From: CADEEN01 sp031379365
Lineage (GTDB): Bacteria; Pseudomonadota; Gammaproteobacteria; Burkholderiales; Burkholderiaceae_C
Assembly (NCBI GenBank): GCA_031379365.1
Contig: JANNFB010000025.1
Location: forward strand, 1-32,257
Length of the DNA stretch: 32,257 nt
Direction of reading: 5' to 3'
In this document: piece after piece, positions 6,359 to 15,052 of the stretch
Layout: every line of letters starts with the position of its first letter
Numbering within the stretch: the first letter of the stretch is position 1
Made by a program: the position numbers and the translations under genes
The notes under the pieces: generated by a model
What the model was told of the DNA's origin: nothing
Database searches by the model: none
Seen by the model: only the letters and a program-made list of their open reading frames with translations

Positions 6359-7975
6359 CGGCAGGCGCTGGTACTGCGCTGCGAGGGCCTCGAATGCCCG
6401 CTGCGATGCGGCGGCATCGAAGCCGGGGCCGAGTTCCTCGGCCAGGAGGGCGGCCACCGCGCCGGCTTGGCGTGCGGCTTCCGCCGCGTCGAGAAAAAGC
6501 AGACGTGAGCGCCGCGCCAGCACGTCCTCGACCGTGCGCGCCATCTCATACCGCACCGCGAATCGCACCATCGCCTCGCTCAGCGCGCCCTGGCCCGACT
6601 CGGCGTCACGCCACAGCCAGTGGGTGGCGCCGGGCAGTTGAAGCAGCAGCGCGGCCTCGCTGCCGTACAGGTGCTCACCCGGGGCCTGCGTCATCGACAC
6701 GCCTTTGCGCTTCGAGGCGCCGAGCAGCGGCAACCTGGCGGTCACCCCCTTGGCCTTGCGCGGCAGCAATTTGCGCTCGAAACACCGCTCGAGCACGTCT
6801 TCGGCCATGGCGCGATAAGTAGTCCACTTGCCGCCCGTCACGGTGACCATGCCGGAGCGGCCCACCAGCACGGTGTGCTCGCGCGACAACTGCTTGGTGT
6901 TGTCACCGTCGTCACCGCCCGGCTTGACCAGCGGCCGCAGGCCGACCCAGACCGAACGCACATCAGCGCGCGTCGGCGCCTTGTCGAGGTAGCGACCGGC
7001 CTCGCGCAGGATGAACTCGACTTCTTCGGCGAACGGCGTGGGCTCGCGCACGACGTCGGTGCGCGGCGTGTCGGTCGTGCCCAGAATGGTCTTGCCCAGC
7101 CAGGGCACGGCGAACAGCACGCGGCCATCCTCGGTCTTGGGCACCAGCAGCGCGTGCGTGCCCGGCAGGAAGGCGCGGTCGACCACCAGGTGCACGCCTT
7201 GGCTGGGCGCGACGATGTCGGGCTTGGCGGCCGTGCCGGCGTCGCGGTCCATGTTGCGCAGATCGTCGACCCAAACGCCGGTGGCATTGACGACGCACTT
7301 GGCCGCAATAGTCAGGGGGGCGCCGGTCTCGCTGTCGCGTGCGACCACGCCGCGCACGAGGCCGTCCTCGCGCAGCAGGGACACCACCGGGCAGTGATTG
7401 AGCAGCACCGCGCCCTGGTCCACGGCCGTGCGAGCCAGGGTGACCGCCAGGCGTGCATCGTCGAATTGACCATCCCAGTACTTCACGCCGCCGGACAGGC
7501 CGCGGGCGCGCACCGTGGGCAACAAGGCCCGCGTCTCGGCCGTGGTCAGGAACTCGGTCGAGCCCAGGCCACGTGCACCGGCCAGCGCGTCGTACAACTT
7601 CAAGCCGATGCCATAGAACTCGCGCTCCCACCAGCGGTAGCCCGGCATCACAAAGGCCAGTGGCTGGGCCAGGTGCGGCGCATTGGCCAACAGCGTGGCA
7701 CGTTCGAGCAAGGCCTCGCGCACCAGGGCGATGTTGCCCTGCGCCAGGTAGCGCACGCCGCCGTGCACCAGTTTCGTCGCGCGCGAGCTGGTGCCCTTGG
7801 CGAAGTCTTCGGCCTCGAGCAGCAGCACCGAGAAGCCGCGGGCGGCAGCGTCCAGCGCCACGCCCAAGCCGGTGGCGCCGCCGCCGATGACGGCCAGGTC
7901 CCAGACCCGGTCGGCCTGCGCCAACGCCAGCAGGTGGGCGCGGGTGGTGTCAGGCGGGGCGCTGGACCGGGTCAT
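6356..7975 (-). CDS. glpD: GlpD-family FAD-dependent dehydrogenase (glycerol-3-phosphate dehydrogenase-like)
   Basis: A 539-residue flavoprotein of normal GlpD length. The FAD-binding motif is DLAVIGGGATGLG (about 26-38), followed by a KGTSSRATKLVHGGVRYL block characteristic of aerobic glycerol-3-phosphate dehydrogenases, and a C-terminal DAO-like domain. Such enzymes sit at the membrane and feed electrons from glycerol-3-phosphate to quinone. Here it is the last gene of a sugar catabolic operon, 9 bp after the SDR gene, with no glycerol kinase or glycerol facilitator in the window. A different polyol-phosphate substrate (as for the erythritol enzyme EryB) is possible. The stop codon lies in the end of a large repeat. 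Confidence 0.85.
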   Translation of the reverse strand: MTRSSAPPDTTRAHLLALAQADRVWDLAVIGGGATGLGVALDAAARGFSVLLLEAEDFAKGTSSRATKLVHGGVRYLAQGNIALVREALLERATLLANAPHLAQPLAFVMPGYRWWEREFYGIGLKLYDALAGARGLGSTEFLTTAETRALLPTVRARGLSGGVKYWDGQFDDARLAVTLARTAVDQGAVLLNHCPVVSLLREDGLVRGVVARDSETGAPLTIAAKCVVNATGVWVDDLRNMDRDAGTAAKPDIVAPSQGVHLVVDRAFLPGTHALLVPKTEDGRVLFAVPWLGKTILGTTDTPRTDVVREPTPFAEEVEFILREAGRYLDKAPTRADVRSVWVGLRPLVKPGGDDGDNTKQLSREHTVLVGRSGMVTVTGGKWTTYRAMAEDVLERCFERKLLPRKAKGVTARLPLLGASKRKGVSMTQAPGEHLYGSEAALLLQLPGATHWLWRDAESGQGALSEAMVRFAVRYEMARTVEDVLARRSRLLFLDAAEAARQAGAVAALLAEELGPGFDAAASQRAFEALAAQYQRLP

Positions 7976-7984
7976 CGTGGCGGC

Positions 7985-8767
7985 TCAGGTCACGACCGAT
8001 TGCTGCGCGATGCCGGCATCGACCAGCATGTGCTGACCGGTCATGCCGTCGCTGTCGTCGGCGGCGAGGAACAAGGTGGCGCGGGCCACATGGCCGCTGT
8101 CGAGGCGGATCTTCAGGCACTGCGAATCGAGGAACTGCTGGTCGGCCACGGGATCGCGGTGCAGCGCCGTTTGACGTTCGGTGACGATGGCGCCCGGCAC
8201 CAGCGCATTGACGCGGATGTTGCGTGCGCCGAGTTCGCGCGCCAGCGTGCGCGTCAGGCCCAGGATGCCGGCCTTGGCCGTGGTGTAGCCGACCAGGTTC
8301 GGCCGCCCACGCATCCAGCTCACCGAGCCCATGTTGATGACGCTGCCACCGCCGGCGGCCGCCATGCCGGGGGCCACCGCCTGGATCGCAAAGAAGTAGT
8401 GCTTGAGGTTGAGCGCCAGGCGGTCGTCCCAGAACTCGGGCGTGACATCTTCCATCTTGTGCCGATCGTCGCGGCCGGCATTGTTGATGAGCACGCGGAC
8501 CGGGCCGAGCTCTTTCGCCACTCGGCCGAGCAAGGCCTGGTAGGCCACCACGTCGCGCACGTCGCAGGCGCCGTACCACGGCGCAGTGTGACCAGCGGCG
8601 ATGACTTCGTCGATCAGCGCCTTGCCGCCGTCGGGTTTGGTGCCGCAGAAGGCCACTTGGGCGCCTTGCGCGGCCAAGGCACGAACCAGTTCGGCACCGA
8701 TGCCCGAGCTGCCGCCCGAGATGAAGACAACGCGGTCACGCAGCGAGTTGTACAGGGTGTAGCTCAT
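7985..8767 (-). CDS. SDR-family sugar dehydrogenase
   Basis: A 260-residue short-chain dehydrogenase with SGGSSGIG (17-24) for NAD(P), NNAG (95-98), a catalytic serine near 148-150, and Y161-x3-K165 (YTTAK). Length and motifs are complete. In this operon the probable job is oxidation of an aldose to its lactone, feeding the SMP-30 lactonase encoded just upstream, as in non-phosphorylative pentose or deoxyhexose pathways. The family alone does not fix the substrate. The start ATG is at 8767; the gap to the lactonase gene holds a degraded copy of a stop-adjacent repeat. Confidence 0.88.
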   Translation of the reverse strand: MSYTLYNSLRDRVVFISGGSSGIGAELVRALAAQGAQVAFCGTKPDGGKALIDEVIAAGHTAPWYGACDVRDVVAYQALLGRVAKELGPVRVLINNAGRDDRHKMEDVTPEFWDDRLALNLKHYFFAIQAVAPGMAAAGGGSVINMGSVSWMRGRPNLVGYTTAKAGILGLTRTLARELGARNIRVNALVPGAIVTERQTALHRDPVADQQFLDSQCLKIRLDSGHVARATLFLAADDSDGMTGQHMLVDAGIAQQSVVT

Positions 8768-8780
8768 GGTTCGACTCGAT

Positions 8781-8862
8781 CAAGCAAATGCCGTGGACCG
8801 GCAGGACCGACCCGCTGGCGTGACCCCTTTGGGGGAACAGCGAAGGCGCATCGGCAGTGGCC
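8781..8862 (-). repeat. stop-codon-adjacent repeat, copy C (degraded)
   Basis: This block starts right after the TGA of the SMP-30 gene and resembles copies A and B in the middle and at its end. It keeps CCCCCAAAGGGG, ACGCCAGCGG and TTTGCTTG in the same order and spacing, but the first hairpin has decayed. It lies inside the catabolic operon, before the SDR gene. Confidence 0.65.
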
Positions 8863-9768
8863 TCATGGCTTGGCGAAGTGGGCTGGCAGCCCCGGCACGT
8901 CAACGCGCAGCTGCAGCACGCAGCCGGCCCACGGCTCGCGCGCCAGTTCCTCGGCCGGGCGCTTTTCGCGCGCGGTGGTGATGAAGATCGTGCGCAGGTC
9001 GTGGCCGCCAAAGCAGGGCATCGTCGGGCAGCGGACCGGCAGCGCGAGCTCGCGCGTCAGCGTGCCATCGGCGGCGAAGCGCAACAGGCGTGCGCCCTCG
9101 AACATGGCGACCCAGTAGCCCCCTTCGGCGTCGACCGCGGCACCATCCGGGCGGCCCCCGTAGAGGGCCAGGGGCTGGTCGGGCGCGCGCGCGGCAAACT
9201 CGGCAAAGACGCGGCGTTGCGACACGCTGCCTTCGGTCACATCGAAATCGAGGGCATAGACCCGGTGGGCTTTGGTGTCGGCCCAATACATCGAGCGCGC
9301 ATCCGGGCTCCAGGCCAAGCCGTTGCTCACGGTGATGTCGCTGGCCACCTTGTCGAGGCGCCCGCTGGCAAAGCGGTAGAGCGCGGCGCGTGGCGGATCG
9401 CGCGGCTCATAGATCGTGCCGACCCAGAAGCGGCCCTGCGGATCGGCCTTGCCGTCGTTGAAGCGCTCCTGGGCCTCGTCATAAGGCGCTTTGGCCATTG
9501 GCTGGGACTCACCGCTGCGGGGATCGAAACGCACCAGGCCGCTGCGCAGCGCGAGCAGCAAGCCGCCGTCCTGCAGCGGCGCGCAACAAGCCACATCGGT
9601 TTCAAACGCCCACTCGCGGTGAACCCCGCTGGCCGGATCGAAGCGATTGAGCTTGTGGCCGGGAATGTCGCACCAGTACAGCACCTGCTCGGCCGGGTGC
9701 CAGAGCGGCGATTCGCCGAGCAGACTGGGTGGCACGCCAGGCAAGGGCGTGATGGGAGCCAGGGTCAA
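8863..9768 (-). CDS. SMP-30/gluconolactonase-family sugar lactonase
   Basis: A protein of about 301 residues with the six-bladed propeller signature of the SMP-30 family: LGESPLWH near the start (metal-binding glutamate), RFNDGKADPQGRFWVGT, SNGLAWSPD and PDGAAVDAEGGYWVAMF. These enzymes use a divalent metal to hydrolyse aldonolactones, the step after an SDR sugar dehydrogenase. The start is set at TTG 9768, which overlaps the epimerase stop (TTGA) and has GAGGTG 8 nt upstream. GTG at 9795 is in frame but its GGAGG lies only 1 nt away. Context: between epimerase and dehydrogenase genes. Confidence 0.88.
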   Translation of the reverse strand: MTLAPITPLPGVPPSLLGESPLWHPAEQVLYWCDIPGHKLNRFDPASGVHREWAFETDVACCAPLQDGGLLLALRSGLVRFDPRSGESQPMAKAPYDEAQERFNDGKADPQGRFWVGTIYEPRDPPRAALYRFASGRLDKVASDITVSNGLAWSPDARSMYWADTKAHRVYALDFDVTEGSVSQRRVFAEFAARAPDQPLALYGGRPDGAAVDAEGGYWVAMFEGARLLRFAADGTLTRELALPVRCPTMPCFGGHDLRTIFITTAREKRPAEELAREPWAGCVLQLRVDVPGLPAHFAKP

Positions 9769-10634
9769 GGTCTCTTCACCTCGATCGTCATCCACGCCTC
9801 CATCGATTCGCCCGCTTCGAGCGACACGAGGCCGTGGGCCGCCGGGTCGCCCATCTGAACCGCGTTGCTGACGTGGCTGACCGGTTCGACACAGAAGTAG
9901 TCACGCGTCGGCGGCGTGAACACTACCAGGTAAGGCAGCGACGACGTGATCTTGAGCGCGAGTTTCTCGTCGCGAATGCTCGCCGCACCGCGCCAGCCTT
10001 CGAAGCAGTTATCGAAATCGAGGTGGCGCAACTCGGCGTCGATGCTGCCCTGCTGAACCCGCCGCGTGGGCAGTTGCGTGCTGGGGTCGGACTCCCAGCG
10101 CTGGCTGCATTCGACGTGCAAGCGGCTGCGCGAACGCTTGGGAAAGTACGGGTGCCAGCCCAGGCCGGCCGGTTGCGTGCGGGCGTCGATGTTGGTCAGC
10201 GTCATGCGCATGGTCAGCGCTGTCTCGCTCAGCTCGAAGCTCTGTGTCGCATCGAAGTTGAAGGGCCAGTGCGCGTCGGCCAGGTGGGTGACCGCCAGCT
10301 CGACCTGGGTGGCGTTGGCGCCGGTGACACGCCAGGGCTCCTGCCAGACCGTGCCGTGCAAAGAGTGCGGATTGCCGGGATCGAAGTTCGGCGCGGTGGT
10401 GAAGTCGCGGCCGAGCCAGCGGAAGTGCCGGTAGCCGATGCGGTTGGAATAGGGCGCCATCGGGAAGCATCCCGAGGGTCGCGAGGCGACCAGTTCCATC
10501 GGCTCACAGCTGCGCAACACGGGCGTGGTGTCATGCCAAAAGCCGGCGATGGCAGCGCCGAGGTCGGGGCGCAGCGCCAGACGCAGGGCGCCGGCAATGA
10601 GTTCGAGGGCGGGGGTCGGGGGGACAGCAGTCAT
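9765..10634 (-). CDS. aldose 1-epimerase family protein
   Basis: A 289-residue mutarotase-like protein. It shows the family pattern MAPYSNRI (substrate-binding asparagine-arginine), SLHGTVWQEPW (catalytic histidine), GLGWHPYFPK (second histidine) and a late FCVEPVSHVSNA with the acidic residue. It should interconvert the alpha and beta anomers of the imported sugar so that the 1-dehydrogenase can act. ATG at 10634 is chosen over an upstream in-frame start because GGAG lies 6 nt before it. The 73-bp gap from the Gfo/Idh gene contains an 8-bp palindrome, AAGCGCTT (10691-10698), possibly a weak site for the LacI-type regulator. Confidence 0.87.
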   Translation of the reverse strand: MTAVPPTPALELIAGALRLALRPDLGAAIAGFWHDTTPVLRSCEPMELVASRPSGCFPMAPYSNRIGYRHFRWLGRDFTTAPNFDPGNPHSLHGTVWQEPWRVTGANATQVELAVTHLADAHWPFNFDATQSFELSETALTMRMTLTNIDARTQPAGLGWHPYFPKRSRSRLHVECSQRWESDPSTQLPTRRVQQGSIDAELRHLDFDNCFEGWRGAASIRDEKLALKITSSLPYLVVFTPPTRDYFCVEPVSHVSNAVQMGDPAAHGLVSLEAGESMEAWMTIEVKRP

Positions 10635-10707
10635 GGTGCTCCGTGGCGAGTTCGGTGGCGTGCGGCTTCTGGGCTGCACGCGCCCATCGTAAGCGCTTGG
10701 CGAATGC

Positions 10708-11823
10708 TCACCAGCCCGCAGGCAGCACTTCGCTCAAGGCGACCACGCGCCCCTCGTCGATGCTCGTGTGCGCGGCCAGCCCGGTGGCCACGGCGCGCAG
10801 GCGTTGTTCGAGCGGGATCTCGGGCGCCGAGCCCTGGCGCACGGCCTGGGCAAACTTCTGGTGCTCGACATAGCTGGCACCGAAGTGTTGGCCCGGGTAC
10901 TTGATGTTGGTGTCGCGCACCTGGCGCACCGCAACGCCGCGGCCGGTGCCCGAGGGCTGGCCCCAGGCTTCGCGCCGGCCCCAGTCTTCGCGCCGGCCGT
11001 AGCGCATGATGCCCGAGGGCAGCAAGGACTCCAGCTTGCCCTCGTCGCCGACGATCACCACATGCTCGTTGTCGACCGAGTTCTCGGCGAACATGCACAG
11101 GTCCAGGCTGGCGCGCGCGCCACTTGGGTACTCGACGATGACGAAGGCGCTGTCGAGGATGTCGGGCGTCTTGCCGTTGACCTGCTCGTCGAGGTGATTG
11201 ACGCGCTGGCCCCCAGAAGCGAACACCCGCAGCGGTTTCTCCCGGAGGATGAAGTCCATCAGATTGAAGTAGTGGCAGCACTTCTCGACCAGGGTGCCGC
11301 CGGTATTGGTGTTGAAGCGATTCCAGTCGCCGACCTTGGGGTAGAACGGCTCGCGGTGTTCGCGGATCGCCACCTGGTGCAGCCGGCCGACCCCGCCCTC
11401 GTGGGCGATGCGGATCATCTCGGCCACCGGCGGCATGTAGCGGTACTCCTGCGCCACCCAGACGATGCCCTGCTTCTTGGCCTTGGCAAGCTCGATCAAC
11501 TCGACGCCATCGGCAATCTTCGTCACCAGCGGCTTCTCGACCAGGATGTGCAGGTCGGTGGCGAGTGCGTCGCGCATCACCGCGACGTGGGTGAAGTTCG
11601 GGCTGGCAATGACCACGGCGTCGCACAGGCCGCTGGCCAGCAGGTCGGTATGGCGCTCGAACAGCCGCACCTGGCCGTCGAGCAGGGCCGCGGCCTGCTC
11701 GCGGCTGGCCAGTGTCGGGTCGGCAACGGCCGTCACCTCGGCGCCGCCCATGGCGCGCAGGTTCTCGATGTGTTCGCGACCCATGCTGCCGCAGCCGATG
11801 ATGCCGTAGCGGATCTTGTTCAT
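10708..11823 (-). CDS. Gfo/Idh/MocA-family oxidoreductase
   Basis: A 371-residue NAD(P)-dependent enzyme. The N-terminal Rossmann fold has GIIGCGSMG (8-16) and the family hallmark VEKPL near residue 95. The C-terminal alpha/beta domain includes GGTLVEKCCHYFNLMDF, where lysine and histidine match the usual catalytic pair. Relatives act on inositols, sugars or sugar acids. In this operon it could be an alternative first dehydrogenase or bring a second sugar into the pathway; the substrate is not readable. It starts 7 bp after the permease stop, so translation is likely coupled. Confidence 0.87.
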   Translation of the reverse strand: MNKIRYGIIGCGSMGREHIENLRAMGGAEVTAVADPTLASREQAAALLDGQVRLFERHTDLLASGLCDAVVIASPNFTHVAVMRDALATDLHILVEKPLVTKIADGVELIELAKAKKQGIVWVAQEYRYMPPVAEMIRIAHEGGVGRLHQVAIREHREPFYPKVGDWNRFNTNTGGTLVEKCCHYFNLMDFILREKPLRVFASGGQRVNHLDEQVNGKTPDILDSAFVIVEYPSGARASLDLCMFAENSVDNEHVVIVGDEGKLESLLPSGIMRYGRREDWGRREAWGQPSGTGRGVAVRQVRDTNIKYPGQHFGASYVEHQKFAQAVRQGSAPEIPLEQRLRAVATGLAAHTSIDEGRVVALSEVLPAGW

Positions 11824-11830
11824 GACGCTG

Positions 11831-12661
11831 TCAACCCTTCAATCCGCCCTGCGTGAGCCCACCGACAACGCGCTCCTGGAAGATCGCAATCATCACCGCG
11901 ATCGGCACGATGGCCACGATGAGTGCGGCCGAGATGATCGGCCACGGGAAGGTGAATTCACCCTGGTAGAGCGTGATGCCGACCGGCAAGGTGCGGAAGT
12001 TCGGATTGCTGTTCAGGGACAGGGCCAGCAGGAACTCGTCCCAGGAGTTGACGAAGGCCAGGATGCCCGCCGTGAACACGCCCGGCGCCGCGAGAGGAAT
12101 CACCACCTTGACCAGGGCGCCCATGCGCGTGCAGCCGTCGATCATGGCGGCGTTCTCGAGGTCCTTCGGAATGCTCTGGAAGAAGCTCACCAGCACCAGG
12201 GTGCACACCGGCAGGTTCAGCACGATGTAGGGCAGCACCAGGGCGGTGTAGCTGTTGAGCAGGCCGACGGTGCGCATGGTCTCGAAGATCGGCACCAGCA
12301 GCGTTACCAGCGGGAACATGCTGGAGGCGACGATGCAGGTGAGGATCAACTGCCGGCGTTTCAGGTTCAAGCGCGCAATGGCGTAGGCGGCCAGCGCCGA
12401 CACCAGGAGCGAAAAGAGGGTGGCGCTCAGCGCGACGGCCACGCTGTTGCCCAGGTACTTGAGCAGGGGCTGGTCGGTGAAAGCCTGGACGTAGTTCTGC
12501 AGGGTCGGGTTGTGCGGCCAGTAGGTGATGGGCTTGCTGACCAGCTCGGCCTCGGTCTTGAGCGAGGTGAGCAGAATCCAGACGGCCGGAAAGAAGCCGT
12601 TGATGACCACGATGCCCGCGGCGATCAGGCGCAAGCTCTTGCTGTCCCAGATAGATGTCAT
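11831..12661 (-). CDS. CUT1 ABC sugar transporter permease (MalG/UgpE type)
   Basis: A 276-residue inner-membrane permease with six predicted helices. The coupling-helix EAA motif reads ENAAMIDGCTRMGALVKVVIPL (about 188-209), the part that docks on the ATPase. The shape and the C-terminal ERVVGGLTQGGLKG are typical of MalG/UgpE. It pairs with the MalF-type permease encoded upstream. AAGGGGG lies about 5 nt before the ATG at 12661. The preceding 76-bp gap holds two palindromes. Confidence 0.93.
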   Translation of the reverse strand: MTSIWDSKSLRLIAAGIVVINGFFPAVWILLTSLKTEAELVSKPITYWPHNPTLQNYVQAFTDQPLLKYLGNSVAVALSATLFSLLVSALAAYAIARLNLKRRQLILTCIVASSMFPLVTLLVPIFETMRTVGLLNSYTALVLPYIVLNLPVCTLVLVSFFQSIPKDLENAAMIDGCTRMGALVKVVIPLAAPGVFTAGILAFVNSWDEFLLALSLNSNPNFRTLPVGITLYQGEFTFPWPIISAALIVAIVPIAVMIAIFQERVVGGLTQGGLKG

Positions 12662-12737
12662 GACAGCCCCCTTGACGCCTGCGGCGTCGGCACTCCTAGG
12701 AGGCGTGATCTGTCTTGGGACGGCCCGGCGACGACTC
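12662..12737 (-). other. intergenic gap with two perfect palindromes between permease genes
   Basis: Between the two permease genes lie a hairpin GACGCC-TGC-GGCGTC (12674-12688) and a 10-bp palindrome CTCCTAGGAG (12693-12702). On the coding strand the segment starts after the TGA and contains GGGCCGTCCCAAG, then the palindromes, then the ribosome-binding AAGGGGG. It may belong to another class of stop-adjacent repeat; only one copy is present here. Confidence 0.5.
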
Positions 12738-13640
12738 TCATGCGTTCCTCCCGATGCGCTTCAAATAGAAGGCAGTGACAAACATCGACAACACGAACAT
12801 GCAGACCGCCAGGGTCGAGCCGTAGCCGACATCGAGGTAGTCGATCGTGGTCTTGTGGATCAGCATGGCCAGGGTCTCGGTGCTGTTGCCCGGGCCGCCC
12901 TTGGTCATGGTGTAAGGGATGTCGAAAGTTTGCAGCGCCGTGATGGTGCGAAAGATCAGCGCCACGATGATCGACGGCATGAGCATCGGGATCGTGATCT
13001 GCCAGAACTGCTGCAACTGGGAGGCGCCGTCGACTTCGGCCGCTTCATAGAGCGACTTCGGGATCATCTGCAGGCCCGCGAGCAGGATCAGCGCCATGAA
13101 GGAGCTGGTCTTCCAGATGATGGTCAGGCAGATGGCGGCAAAGGCCCAGTTCGGCCGCAGCAGCCACATCGCCGGCTCGCTCGGCGACGCGACGCGCCGC
13201 ACCACGTCGTTCACGACGCCGTACTCGGTGTGGAAAAACCAGGCAAAGATCAGGCCGGCGAAGGCCAGGGGCAACGCCCAAGGCAGCAGCAAGGCCAGGC
13301 GCACTGGCCACTTGTGCTTGAACGGCAGGTTCGCCAGCAAGGCCAGGCCCATGCCGACCACGAGGGCGCCCGGCACCGTGATCAAGGTGATCAGCACCGT
13401 GTTCTTGGCGGCATTCCAGAAGTCGGGGTCCTTGAACACCAGCACGTAGTTCTCGAAGCCGACGAACTTGATGCCCCCGCCGCCCGACAGGCGCAGATCG
13501 TAGAAGCTGTTCCAGATCAGCTTGCCGATCGGATACACGACGATCAGCGCCAGCAGCACGAAGGCCGGTGCGAGCAGCAGGAAGCCGAGCGTTTTCTCGC
13601 TCGGGTCGCGCATCTTGTCGAAGGGACTCACACCGGTCAT
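12738..13640 (-). CDS. CUT1 ABC sugar transporter permease (MalF/UgpA type)
   Basis: A 300-residue permease with a cytoplasmic N-terminus (MTGVSPFDKMRDPSEK), six predicted helices and the EAA loop YEAAEVDGASQLQQFWQITIPM (about 209-230). FDIPYTMTKGGPGNSTETL near residue 250 is typical of MalF/UgpA proteins. An in-frame GTG at 13664 would start inside a 13-bp hairpin. The ATG at 13640 has AGGAGA just upstream and is chosen. It follows the substrate-binding protein gene, with a strong hairpin between them. Confidence 0.93.
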   Translation of the reverse strand: MTGVSPFDKMRDPSEKTLGFLLLAPAFVLLALIVVYPIGKLIWNSFYDLRLSGGGGIKFVGFENYVLVFKDPDFWNAAKNTVLITLITVPGALVVGMGLALLANLPFKHKWPVRLALLLPWALPLAFAGLIFAWFFHTEYGVVNDVVRRVASPSEPAMWLLRPNWAFAAICLTIIWKTSSFMALILLAGLQMIPKSLYEAAEVDGASQLQQFWQITIPMLMPSIIVALIFRTITALQTFDIPYTMTKGGPGNSTETLAMLIHKTTIDYLDVGYGSTLAVCMFVLSMFVTAFYLKRIGRNA

Positions 13641-13660
13641 CGATCTCTCCTGGTTTGCAG

Positions 13661-13689
13661 ACACACCGCGGGCACTGCCCGCGGTGTGT
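13661..13689 (-). promoter_or_regulatory. 13-bp perfect hairpin between binding protein and permease genes
   Basis: ACACACCGCGGGC (13661-13673) and GCCCGCGGTGTGT (13677-13689) form a perfect 13-bp stem with a 3-nt loop. No U-run follows on the coding strand, so it probably protects the 3' end of the binding-protein message or partly stops transcription, like the REP between malE and malF. This would give excess binding protein over permease. Confidence 0.75.
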
Positions 13690-13706
13690 CGCCCTCTGGC
13701 AAAGCG

Positions 13707-14984
13707 CTAGCGCATCACGCGGGTCAGGCGGGATTCGATCTCAGCCACGCCTTCCGCCGGCGTCTTGGTGCGCGCCAGCACGGCGCTGGTCGTCGTGCGG
13801 ATGATGTCGCTGACCTGGCCGTAGTCCTTGCTCATCGGACGGCTCTTGCCGGCGATGACCACGTTGGCCGCGTCCTTGAACCAGGGCACCGCCTTGACGA
13901 CATCGGCATCGGTGTAGACGCCCGGGTAGGTCGCGAGCAGCGAGCCTTCGACCGCCAGGAACTTGCTCGACTCCGGGCTGGCCAGGTGCTTGACCAGACC
14001 GGCCGCTGCCGCCTTGTTCTTGCTAAAGGCGCTCACCGCCCACTGCCAGCCGCCAACACAAGTCGCGCTCTTGCCACCGGCCATGGCCGGCAGCGGCATC
14101 ACGCCGACCTTGCCTTGCACGGCAGAGTCCTTGTCGTCCTTGAAGCGGTCCCAAGCGAAGCCCCAGTTGATGGCGAACACCACCTGGCCAGCCTTGAACT
14201 CGTTGACGGTGTCGGGCGTCTTGACTTCAGCCACGTTCTTCTTGATCACACCGGCGTCGACCATCGACAGCCACTGCGTCAGCCCCTTGGTCGCTGCCGC
14301 CTTGTCCAGCGTCATCTTGCCCGACGCATCGTTGAAGTCCTTGCCCTGGCCCCAGTAGGGCAGCAGGAAGGTACAGACCGCGCCTTCGATCGGCGCGCCC
14401 TGGATCGACAGGCCCTGCAGGTTCGGGTTGCCTTCGGCCTTCTGGATCTTGGCCGCGGCAGCGCTGAGCTCGTCCCAGGTCTTGGGCTCCTTCACGCCAT
14501 GCTTCTCGAGCAAGTCCTTGCGGTAGTACATGAACATCGCATCGGCGAAGGCCGGCATCGCGGCGATCTTGCCGTCGACCACGTTCGAGCTGGCATACAC
14601 CGGCAGATACGGCTTCATCGCATCGGCGGGCTTGCCCATGTAGGCGTCGAGCGGCTCGAGCCAGCCCGCGCCGTAATACTGCGCCGGGTTGACGATGTCG
14701 ATCAGGTAGATGTCGATCGCGGCGTCCTTGGCGTTCAACACCGTGCTCAGGTACTGGCGCTGCAACTCGCTCGTGGCGCCGCCCGTCTCGATCTCGATCT
14801 TGACGTTGGGATTCTTGGCCTGGTATTGGTCAAACAGCTTGCGCATCAGGTCGGGGCGCTGATTCGCGCCGCCGGAGAAAACCCGCAGGGTGGTCTGCTG
14901 CGCATAGGCCGTGGCGCTGGCGCTGAGGCCCGCGACGAGCGCCACGGCGCTCATCAGGGCGGTGAGGGATGTACGACGGATCAT
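13707..14984 (-). CDS. CUT1 ABC transporter sugar-binding protein
   Basis: A 425-residue periplasmic binding protein of the MalE/UgpB type (extracellular solute-binding family 1). A signal peptide (about 1-30, ending ATAYA) is followed by TTLRVFSGGANQRPDLM and the family pattern AAIDIYLIDIVNPAQYYGAGWLEPLD. The ATG at 14984 has AGGAG 9 nt upstream; the frame stays open further upstream but as unrelated sequence. It is flanked by a terminator-like hairpin before and a 13-bp hairpin after, suggesting a separately adjusted message. The ligand cannot be read, but the operon points to a sugar or polyol. Confidence 0.92.
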   Translation of the reverse strand: MIRRTSLTALMSAVALVAGLSASATAYAQQTTLRVFSGGANQRPDLMRKLFDQYQAKNPNVKIEIETGGATSELQRQYLSTVLNAKDAAIDIYLIDIVNPAQYYGAGWLEPLDAYMGKPADAMKPYLPVYASSNVVDGKIAAMPAFADAMFMYYRKDLLEKHGVKEPKTWDELSAAAAKIQKAEGNPNLQGLSIQGAPIEGAVCTFLLPYWGQGKDFNDASGKMTLDKAAATKGLTQWLSMVDAGVIKKNVAEVKTPDTVNEFKAGQVVFAINWGFAWDRFKDDKDSAVQGKVGVMPLPAMAGGKSATCVGGWQWAVSAFSKNKAAAAGLVKHLASPESSKFLAVEGSLLATYPGVYTDADVVKAVPWFKDAANVVIAGKSRPMSKDYGQVSDIIRTTTSAVLARTKTPAEGVAEIESRLTRVMR

Positions 14985-15012
14985 GGTCTGTGTCTCCTGG
15001 GTCGATGGGATG

Positions 15013-15032
15013 AAAACTGGGGCGCCTGCCCC
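15013..15032 (-). terminator. terminator-like hairpin before the binding-protein gene
   Basis: On the coding strand GGGGC-AGGC-GCCCC (15032-15019) is followed by AG and TTTT (15016-15013). The stem is short (5 bp) but all GC. It lies between the TctC-like and CUT1 binding-protein genes and could act as a partial attenuator. Confidence 0.45.
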
Positions 15033-15052
15033 GGGCGGTGAAGTGAAGGGTC

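Noticed and set aside
6620..9118. An 832-codon plus-strand open frame
   Set aside because: Antisense to the GlpD-like, SDR and SMP-30 genes; no recognisable domain.
13641..13664. GTG start 24 nt upstream for the MalF-type permease
   Set aside because: It would lie within the 13-bp hairpin and lacks a ribosome-binding site; the ATG at 13640 has AGGAGA.
12525..15041. An 838-codon plus-strand open frame
   Set aside because: Antisense to the ABC permease and binding-protein genes; no recognisable domain.
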